This document shows positions 1 to 5,513 of a DNA stretch of 11,264 nt, piece after piece. The position numbers were made by a program, and so were the translations under genes. The stretch covers positions 1 to 11,264 of the forward strand of contig VBFZ01000007.1 in the NCBI GenBank assembly GCA_005880805.1. Reading direction: 5' to 3'. Each line of letters begins with the position of its first letter. The first letter of the stretch is position 1. The notes under the pieces were generated by a model. That model saw only the letters and a program-made list of their open reading frames with translations, was not told the origin of the DNA and searched no databases. Source of the stretch: Chloroflexota bacterium (GTDB taxonomy: Bacteria; Chloroflexota; Limnocylindria; Limnocylindrales; CSP1-4).

Positions 1-1005
1 CCGGCCCGCGAGCTCGACCGGGCGATGGCCGTCCTTGGCGAGCTGATCGTCCGGCCGACGCTCTCCGAACGCGAGATCGACAACGAGCGGAACGTGATCA
101 TCGAGGAGATCCGCTCGTACCTCGACGACCCCGCCGAGTACGCGCAGATCCTCTTCCAGCAGGCCATGTTCGGGCCGGGCGCGCTCGGTCGAGAGATCTG
201 CGGCGACGAAGCCGGGATTCGCACGCTCGGAGAGGCGACCATCCGCGACTTCTGGGCACGCGCCTACCGGCCGGCGAATGTGGTCATCGCGGTAGCCGGT
301 GACCTTGCCCATGACGAGATAGTCGAGCGGGCCGATCGGGCGTTCGGTCGCGGCAACGGTGTCATTGGCGCCTTCGAACCCGCGCCGGGCCTGCCGGCAG
401 GGGAGCGGGTCCTGCTCGGGCACAGGGATGCGAGTCAGGCGCACCTGGTCGTCGGCGTCCCGGCGCTGCGCCGCGACCATCCCGATGCCTGGACGCTGGG
501 TGTCCTGAACGGTGTCCTCGGCGACGGGATGAGCAGCCGGCTATTCCTCTCGGTCCGCGAAGAGAAGGGCCTCGCGTACGACGTCGGTTCGGGAGTCGTC
601 GACTACGCCGACGCGGGCGCACTTGCAGTCTCCGCCGGCGTCGATCCCGCTCAGCTCCGCCCGGCGCTGCTCGCCATCCTCGACGAGCTGGCACGTCTCC
701 GCGATGAGCCCGTTCCTGATGAGGAGCTGGCCAAGGCGAAGGCATACATCTCCGGTGGTCTCGAGCTGCGGATGGAGGAGACCCGCCATCTCGCATCGTG
801 GGTCGGCGGCCAGGAGGCGTTGCACGAGCGTGTGCTGACGCTCGACGAAGCGCTTGCGGCGGTTGCGGCTGTCACACCGAAGGAAATCCTGCGGGTGGCC
901 GGCGAGCTGTTCGTCGACGAGAGGCTCAGGCTGGCCGTCGTCGCTCCGGCCCGACGGGGTCGTGGCCTGGATGCCGCCCTCACATTGCCCGGTGGCGATG
1001 ACTGA
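1..1005 (+). CDS. M16 family zinc peptidase (insulinase/processing-peptidase-like), 5'-truncated by the window edge
   Basis: The frame is open from base 1, so the gene begins upstream; 334 codons are visible of the roughly 420 usual for short bacterial M16 peptidases. The missing N-terminus should hold the HxxEH zinc/catalytic motif. The third zinc ligand region is present: NERNVIIEEI, where Glu 36 (window residue numbering) aligns with the distal glutamate ligand of pitrilysin-type enzymes. The first M16 domain continues to about residue 110 (YRPANVVIAVAGD). The inactive second M16_C domain follows, with the conserved GMSSRLF...REEKGLAY segment (Arg 180, Tyr 193) that contacts substrate in this family. 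Catalytically active members degrade peptides or trim precursors, and they are often cytoplasmic. It overlaps the next gene by 8 bases (ATGACTGA), so it heads a coupled run with the TPR protein and ndk. Family assignment is firm; activity cannot be confirmed without the HxxEH segment. Confidence 0.93.
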   Translation, partial: PARELDRAMAVLGELIVRPTLSEREIDNERNVIIEEIRSYLDDPAEYAQILFQQAMFGPGALGREICGDEAGIRTLGEATIRDFWARAYRPANVVIAVAGDLAHDEIVERADRAFGRGNGVIGAFEPAPGLPAGERVLLGHRDASQAHLVVGVPALRRDHPDAWTLGVLNGVLGDGMSSRLFLSVREEKGLAYDVGSGVVDYADAGALAVSAGVDPAQLRPALLAILDELARLRDEPVPDEELAKAKAYISGGLELRMEETRHLASWVGGQEALHERVLTLDEALAAVAAVTPKEILRVAGELFVDERLRLAVVAPARRGRGLDAALTLPGGDD

Positions 1006-1957
1006 CGAGCGCGAAGAGCTGGCCTCCGGAACCGAGGCGGGCAACGGCGGTACGAGCGACGCTTTCGGGGAGGACACAGAGACGGCTACTGCGACGGCCG
1101 TCGCACCGAGGCCGCGCGAGCGCAAGGTCGACCTGCGGCTCGCCCGGTTGCATCTGCGGATGGGCTCGCACGAGCTGGCCCGCGCCGAGCTCGAATCACT
1201 CGCCGGCTGGGGCGAGCTCGACGACGACTCTCTGCTCGACCTGGCCGAGGCGCGCTGGCGGACTGGTGACCTCGAAGGGGCCGGCGACGCTGCGCGTGCG
1301 TACCTCGCCACCGGCCGGGAGGATGTCCTTGGGCTGGTGATTGCCGCGGAGGCCATCGCGGCCATGGGTCGCCCTGGCGAGGCGCGGCGACTCGCGGGTC
1401 GGGCGCTCGAGCGCGCCGAAGTGCCGCTCGACCGGTTGTTCGCGGGAATGCCAAGGAGCGCTGTCTGGCCGCACGACCCGTCTGATCCCGGCGAGCAGGC
1501 TGGAACCCTCTTCGGGGACGGAACGGCTCACGCTCGCGGCGGTGCCGCGACGGCTGCGCACCGGCACGCCGGCATTCCGGGCCCCGAAACCGGCCTGGGG
1601 TTGTGGGAAAGCCATCGCCACGATCTCCATACGGTCTCGACGTCGATCGATGCGCCGGCCGAGCTCGAGGCCGGACGCGAGCTCCTGGCCGCCGGCGATT
1701 TCGATCGTGCCGCCATCAGGCTCGCGGTCGCGCTGCGGGCGAGCCCCGTCCTGGCTCCGGCGGTGCTCGACGCGATCCCGGCGCAGCCCAACCCGGCCTT
1801 GCAGTTGGTGCGCGGAGACGCGTTCCGCTCGCTCGGGCACGACAGTGACGCCCAGCGCGCCTATGCCCTGGCCCTGGCGGGGCTATCCGAGGATGAGCGC
1901 AGCGGTGAGGTTGGCGAGGGGTCCAACGGTCACGAAGCGCCACCGGACGCACCGTGA
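998..1957 (+). CDS. Tetratricopeptide-repeat (TPR) protein
   Basis: A 319-residue soluble protein, no signal peptide or membrane segment. I chose ATG 998 because it overlaps the M16 stop by 8 bases; the upstream part of the frame only reads through M16 coding sequence and is Arg/Trp/Ser-rich shadow. Residues 1-43 are acidic and low-complexity (Glu, Thr, Ala, Gly) and probably disordered. Helical-pair TPR units can be seen at about 46-75, 78-105 (AEARWRTGDLEGAGDAARAY) and 112-139, and after a Gly/His-rich linker (about 160-215) at 222-250 (ELLAAGDFDRAAIRLAVAL) and 267-295. Such repeats mediate protein-protein contacts; the partner is unknown. The stop overlaps the ndk GTG by four bases (GTGA), placing it between a peptidase and ndk in one coupled transcript. 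No family beyond TPR is recognised. Confidence 0.85.
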   Translation: MTDEREELASGTEAGNGGTSDAFGEDTETATATAVAPRPRERKVDLRLARLHLRMGSHELARAELESLAGWGELDDDSLLDLAEARWRTGDLEGAGDAARAYLATGREDVLGLVIAAEAIAAMGRPGEARRLAGRALERAEVPLDRLFAGMPRSAVWPHDPSDPGEQAGTLFGDGTAHARGGAATAAHRHAGIPGPETGLGLWESHRHDLHTVSTSIDAPAELEAGRELLAAGDFDRAAIRLAVALRASPVLAPAVLDAIPAQPNPALQLVRGDAFRSLGHDSDAQRAYALALAGLSEDERSGEVGEGSNGHEAPPDAP

Positions 1958-2415
1958 ACGAACGCACGCTCGTCCTGATCAAGCCCGACGCCGTCCAGCG
2001 CTTGCTGGCGGGTCGCATTCTCAGCCGGTTCGAGGAGCGCGGGCTCAGGATCGTCGGCCTCAAGCTGGTGCAGGTAGACCGGTCCCTGGCCGACCGCCAC
2101 TACGCGATCCATCGCGAGAAGCCCTTCTTCGGGAGCCTCGTCGCGTTCATCACCTCCAGCCCGCTCGTGGCGGTCGCGCTCGAGGGCCCAAACGCGATTT
2201 CCGTCGTGCGGACGATGATCGGTTCGACGCGGCCGCACGAGGCGGCGCCGGGCACGATCCGCGGTGACTTCGCGATCGAGACGGTGCTCAACCTCGTGCA
2301 CGCGTCCGATGGCGCCGAGACCGCGAAGTCGGAGCTCGAGCTGTGGTTCGCGCCCGGCGAGCTGGTCCACTACGACCGCGCGCTCGATCCCTGGACGATC
2401 GCCCCGGCCGACTGA
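1954..2415 (+). CDS. ndk: Nucleoside diphosphate kinase
   Basis: A 153-residue protein covering the whole NDK fold. It moves the gamma phosphate from ATP to other (d)NDPs through a phosphohistidine, balancing nucleotide pools in the cytoplasm. The N-terminal ERTLVLIKPDAVQR and the EKPFFGSLVAFI segment are characteristic. The active-site motif is NLVHASD with catalytic His 116 (family consensus NxxHxSD), and GTIRGDFAI precedes it as expected. The C-terminal ELWFAPGELVHYD is also typical, and length is close to the usual 135-155 residues. The start is GTG 1954, which overlaps the TPR gene stop in GTGA; the sequence upstream offers only a weak purine match, so translation is probably coupled. 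It ends 54 bases before the convergent minus-strand operon. All key residues are intact. Confidence 0.98.
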   Translation: MNERTLVLIKPDAVQRLLAGRILSRFEERGLRIVGLKLVQVDRSLADRHYAIHREKPFFGSLVAFITSSPLVAVALEGPNAISVVRTMIGSTRPHEAAPGTIRGDFAIETVLNLVHASDGAETAKSELELWFAPGELVHYDRALDPWTIAPAD

Positions 2416-2431
2416 CTCTTCCGCAGCCCCG

Positions 2432-2457
2432 GGTTCGCGGCCCTCGAGCCGCCAACC
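2432..2457. terminator. Candidate bidirectional hairpin between convergent genes
   Basis: GGTT-C-GCGGC / loop CCTCGA / GCCGC-C-AACC forms a stem of nine pairs with one internal C-C mismatch in the 54-base gap between the ndk stop and the stop of the minus-strand antiporter-like gene. Its location fits a shared terminator, but no T-tract follows on either strand, so an intrinsic terminator is uncertain. Confidence 0.35.
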
Positions 2458-2469
2458 AACTGCCGGAGA

Positions 2470-4170
2470 CTATCGGGCGGCGTCGATTGCGGTGCTGACG
2501 CGTGGCCCCTCGGCGCTGAGTGATGCCGTGCCCCAGCCACCCAGCGCGCCGACCAGCGCCATGAGCGACAACGCGAGCACGAGTGCCGCGGCAATGAACG
2601 ACTGGTTGAGCTCGATCGCGGGGACGATGACCCGCGGAAGAGTGCGGGCGCCGGTCGCGATCGTCACTCCGGATCGTCTCGACCAGACAGCGAGGTCGCG
2701 AAGGAGTGGTTCGCCGGTCTCGCGCGCCCACTCCAGCCATCGCCGGGCCCGGTCCAGCCAGGGCGACCACGGGGAAGCCGGTGTCCCGCGAGGTTGCGCG
2801 TCCGCCCCTGTCGGGCGCCCACGTACAGGCTTCGGTCGTTCGGCCGGACCGCGGGCGGGCTCCACCGCCGACGGATCGCGCAATCGCCGTTCCACCCCAG
2901 CCGGCCACCGCGGTCGATCGTCGCGCGCGTTGAGGGCGGCCGCTCCGGGGGAGCCGATCCCGACCGCGAGCAGTCGGGCGTAGTAGATGACCGCACCGAT
3001 TGCACCCACGATCAGGACCCAGCGGAATGGCCCCTCTGACGTGAGGCGGATCAGCGCCATCCGCGACTCGTAGGATGCGACGCCGGGCCAGCCGATCGTC
3101 GCGACCGCGATCACCACGAGGGCGAGGGCCAGCAGGGGGGTGCGCCGCGCCCACCCGCGAAGCTCGCGGAGCCGTCGCGTGCCAAAGCGTCGACGCACGG
3201 CCAGTGCCCATGCCGCAAACGCGGATTTCGCGAGGGCGAAGACGACGATCCATGTCAGGGCCGGCGCCCAACTCGCCCCATCGAGCGCGGCAAACGCGAG
3301 AATGACGAACGCCGCGTCCTGCACGATCGAGTAGGCGACCACGTGCTCGATGTCCTCCTGGATCCAGGCCGCGAACCCGCCCAGGAGCAAGGTAACCGTG
3401 GCGACACCAACGACCAGCGCACGCTCCATCGGCAGCGCCAGCGGGGCCGGCGCGAGCGGGACGAGGGCGGTGTTCAGCCAGGCCAGCCCGACGACCGCAA
3501 AGAACGCAGGCCCCCAGGCCATCAGCAGCGGCAGCGCCAGCTCCGGTGCCGCATCCGAAACTCGCGCGGCCCAGACGTGGAACGGAACGGCACCGAACCG
3601 AATCGCGACTCCCATGGCGATAGCCAGATAACTGAGCCCGAGCACGACTGGCTCCGCCGCCAGCGGGCCGAGCGGGCGATCGACCCAGGCCGCCGCAAGC
3701 AGGCCCAGGACGCCCGCGATGGCGACGGCGCGCAGCTCGCGCCCGCCGATGTTCACGGCGCGCGTCGTGGCCGGAAAGCTGACCGTGACGATGACCCCGA
3801 ACAGCCCCGCGGCGATTGTTGCGGTGATCGCCGGAACGGGGTCGCCCAGGGCAAGGGCCGCACCGCCCGCGCCGAGCGCAACCAGCGATGCTCCGGCAAG
3901 GTCCGGGTGCCAGCCGCCGGTCATGCTCAGGAGGCAGAGCAACAGCGAGCTTGTGCACGCCAGCGCGAGAAACGTCCGCTGGAATGCGCTGCCGACGATG
4001 GTGCTGTCGGCCAGATCGAGGCTGTCGCCCGGGGTGATCAGCAGGGCGGCAGCAGCTGCCGCCAGCAGCCCAACCAGCCCGATCGCGAACGAGGATGCCG
4101 AATATCGGCGGGTCATCAGCGAGGCCGCGCCGAAGCCGAGGGAAACCACCAGAAAGAACAGAACGCTCAT
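2470..4170 (-). CDS. NuoN/HyfB-like proton-conducting 'antiporter' membrane subunit with C-terminal extension
   Basis: A 566-residue polytopic membrane protein. ATG 4170 is chosen because it overlaps the preceding gene's stop as ATGA; the frame upstream of it is Arg/Gly-rich shadow. The Proton_antipo_M core is recognisable: RFGAVPFHVWAARVSDAAP (191-209; family consensus K..PFHxWLPdAh..AP), then IEHVVAYSIVQDAAFVILAF (274-293; consensus KRllAYSSI..GY), FALAKSAFAAW (311-321, Lys 315 matching the TM10 Lys of NuoL/M), and RELRGWARRTPLLALAL with TIGWPGVASYESRMAL (consensus aGiPP..GF..K). Several hallmark residues differ: Arg 191 replaces the usual TM7 Lys, Arg 370 stands near the usual later Lys, and no clear TM5 Glu is seen (about 110-130). 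A polar Arg/Pro linker (about 408-470), an amphipathic stretch (471-500) and a final TM (525-545) follow. Probably an ion-translocating subunit; exact complex unknown. NuoN, HyfB/F or Mrp-type origin cannot be separated here. Confidence 0.8.
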   Translation of the reverse strand: MSVLFFLVVSLGFGAASLMTRRYSASSFAIGLVGLLAAAAAALLITPGDSLDLADSTIVGSAFQRTFLALACTSSLLLCLLSMTGGWHPDLAGASLVALGAGGAALALGDPVPAITATIAAGLFGVIVTVSFPATTRAVNIGGRELRAVAIAGVLGLLAAAWVDRPLGPLAAEPVVLGLSYLAIAMGVAIRFGAVPFHVWAARVSDAAPELALPLLMAWGPAFFAVVGLAWLNTALVPLAPAPLALPMERALVVGVATVTLLLGGFAAWIQEDIEHVVAYSIVQDAAFVILAFAALDGASWAPALTWIVVFALAKSAFAAWALAVRRRFGTRRLRELRGWARRTPLLALALVVIAVATIGWPGVASYESRMALIRLTSEGPFRWVLIVGAIGAVIYYARLLAVGIGSPGAAALNARDDRPRWPAGVERRLRDPSAVEPARGPAERPKPVRGRPTGADAQPRGTPASPWSPWLDRARRWLEWARETGEPLLRDLAVWSRRSGVTIATGARTLPRVIVPAIELNQSFIAAALVLALSLMALVGALGGWGTASLSAEGPRVSTAIDAAR

Positions 4171-4808
4171 CCGGCAGGGAGGTCTACGCCTGCGCCGGCC
4201 GCGCTTATCGGGCGTCGACGTGGTCCATCCGTCGACCCTGACAGCTCCGCGGCCTGGACCGCGAGGAACGCCACGACCGCCGACATGCCGACCACCACGC
4301 CGCTCATGACGAGCTCCTCGAGGGCGACCGGCGTGCCCCCAAGGCTGACGCGGATCAGCGAGCTGGCCAGGAGCAGCAGGATGAGCCCATGGCCGAGCCG
4401 GACCAGGTCGCGCGCGAACACGATCGGGAGGACGGTCAATGTCGCCAGCGCGAAGCCAGCCGCCGCCGAGGCCGCGGGTCCGAGGGCCGGCGCGCCAAGC
4501 CCGATCGTCCCCCAGCCGACGACGAAGCCCGCCGCCGCCGCCAACGCTTCGACCGGCCAGCCGACCGTCGAGCCGCGGCCAACCGGTGCCTCGGCCCGGC
4601 TGCCGATCCACAGCAGGTAGCTCGCCAGGCTCGCGGCAACAAGCCGCGCCGCGAGGGGCAGGGGACCGGGCAAGGGATCGGCGACGAACGGGGCGCCCAC
4701 GAGCGCAATGGTCATCCCCAGGAGGACCACGCGAGGCTCGCGGGCCGAGACTGCGACGACGCCGCCGATTGCGACGCCGATCGCAGTCGCCGCGAGCAGG
4801 AGGCTCAC
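4167..4808 (-). CDS. HyfE/NuoK-like integral membrane protein
   Basis: A 213-residue, very hydrophobic protein with about six membrane segments (roughly 2-20, 25-43, 51-69, 86-103, 110-131, 139-155 and 165-186, the exact number being uncertain). GTG 4808 is preferred because it overlaps the lepB stop as GTGA; an in-frame ATG at 4886 would lie 78 bases inside lepB. The C-terminal part, with ARDLVRLGHGLILLLLASSL and then VALEELVMSGVVVGMSAVVAFLAV split by a short loop, resembles NuoK/MrpC and especially HyfE of group 4 hydrogenases (about 216 residues), where a helix pair is followed by an acidic residue and a 'vltaivig' helix; Glu 164 and Glu 165 occupy the acidic position. It would partner the antiporter-like subunit encoded immediately after it (ATGA overlap). 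The identification is by pattern and context, without a diagnostic motif. Confidence 0.6.
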   Translation of the reverse strand: MSLLLAATAIGVAIGGVVAVSAREPRVVLLGMTIALVGAPFVADPLPGPLPLAARLVAASLASYLLWIGSRAEAPVGRGSTVGWPVEALAAAAGFVVGWGTIGLGAPALGPAASAAAGFALATLTVLPIVFARDLVRLGHGLILLLLASSLIRVSLGGTPVALEELVMSGVVVGMSAVVAFLAVQAAELSGSTDGPRRRPISAAGAGVDLPAG

Positions 4809-5407
4809 GGAGCGGCCGAGGAGAGCTCCGGATGGGGCGGCGTCGGTAGGAGTCCGAACGTGTTGAACGGCCAGTAGCGAAGCCACGCCCGCCCGATGAC
4901 CGACTGCAGCGTGATCGGGCCGAAGACTCGCGAGTCGGCCGAGCTCATGCGGTGGTCGCCCAGCACGAACAGGTCACCCTGGGGGACCGCCCAGGTCTTC
5001 TGGTTCGGGTTCGGAGGAACGGTCGGTTGGGGGTTGCCGTCCTCGTCCTTGAAGATGTACGAGCCCTCGTCGAGCTTGTGGCCGTTGACGTACACGAACC
5101 CGTCATCGCGGATCTCGACCTTGTCCCCGCCCACGCCGATGACGCGCTTGATGTAGGGCACTCCGTCCGGGCTGGCGAACTGCTCCGGCGGGGTGAAGAC
5201 CACGATGTCACCTGTCTTGAAGGAGTCGAAGCGGGGGGTCAGCTTGTCGACCAGGATGTACTGGTCGGGCTCGAGCGTGTGCTCCATCGATTGCTGCTGA
5301 ACCCGGTACGGCGAAGCGATGAACGTGTTGATGACGAGGTAGATGACTGCCGTCAGGACGAGGGTTTCGATGACCTCGAACAGGCACCCAAACGGGCGTT
5401 TGCTCAC
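4805..5407 (-). CDS. lepB: Signal peptidase I
   Basis: A 200-residue type I signal peptidase that removes signal peptides from exported proteins at the outer face of the cytoplasmic membrane. One N-terminal anchor spans residues 11-30. Box B is YRVQQQSMEHTL with nucleophile Ser 40; box D is YIKRVIGVGGD with general base Lys 87; box E is GDHRMSSADSR (consensus GDNRxxSxDSR, Asn replaced by His). The start is GTG 5407, giving the short MSKRPFGCLF cytoplasmic leader; no clear ribosome binding site precedes it. A Pro-rich tail (PTPPHPELSSAAP) follows the usual domain end. It is first in a minus-strand run with two ion-transport-type membrane proteins (GTGA overlap) and is divergent from the Ig/TolB protein gene. 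Confidence 0.96.
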   Translation of the reverse strand: MSKRPFGCLFEVIETLVLTAVIYLVINTFIASPYRVQQQSMEHTLEPDQYILVDKLTPRFDSFKTGDIVVFTPPEQFASPDGVPYIKRVIGVGGDKVEIRDDGFVYVNGHKLDEGSYIFKDEDGNPQPTVPPNPNQKTWAVPQGDLFVLGDHRMSSADSRVFGPITLQSVIGRAWLRYWPFNTFGLLPTPPHPELSSAAP

Positions 5408-5416
5408 AAGTCCGGG

Positions 5417-5422
5417 AGTATA
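5417..5422 (-). promoter_or_regulatory. Candidate -10 element for lepB
   Basis: On the minus strand this reads TATACT, one of the few AT-rich hexamers in the 106-base divergent region. It lies only 9 bases before the lepB GTG, so transcription from it would start within a few bases of the start codon, giving a leaderless or near-leaderless mRNA. No -35 match was found at 16-18 bases. Confidence 0.35.
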
Positions 5423-5498
5423 GGGTCTGTGTTATCGTCCCGCCCCGTGTCCCACCCGACCCTTCAAAGGCCGTTGGCGCATGCCCTGAACCGGGTCC

Positions 5499-5506
5499 GG
5501 GAGAGG
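5499..5506 (+). promoter_or_regulatory. Ribosome binding site of the Ig/TolB protein gene
   Basis: GGGAGAGG lies 7 bases before ATG 5514, a good Shine-Dalgarno match that fixes this start. It is one of only two clear sites in the window. Confidence 0.75.
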
Positions 5507-5513
5507 CACTGAG

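Noticed and set aside
854..997. Upstream extension of the TPR gene to an in-frame ATG at 854
   Set aside because: The added residues lie wholly inside the M16 coding sequence and look like shadow (Arg, Trp, Ser, Cys); ATG 998 with the overlap is the better start.
2288..3958. A 556-codon minus-strand open frame overlapping the same region
   Set aside because: Composition is Arg/Gly/Ala-rich without hydrophobic helices or motifs; it shadows the real NuoN-like frame.
4171..4611. Upstream extension of the NuoN-like gene to an in-frame ATG at 4611
   Set aside because: The 147 extra residues are Arg/Gly-rich and overlap the HyfE-like gene in another frame; ATG 4170 gives a natural hydrophobic N-terminus.
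3343..4620. A 425-codon plus-strand open frame opposite the antiporter-like gene
   Set aside because: Its product is Arg/Gly/Gln-rich with no fold or motif; it is an antisense shadow of GC-rich third positions, and the minus strand encodes clear membrane proteins.
4809..4886. Start of the HyfE-like gene at ATG 4886
   Set aside because: It would overlap lepB by 82 bases; GTG 4808 gives a GTGA overlap as in the neighbouring genes. It cannot be fully excluded.
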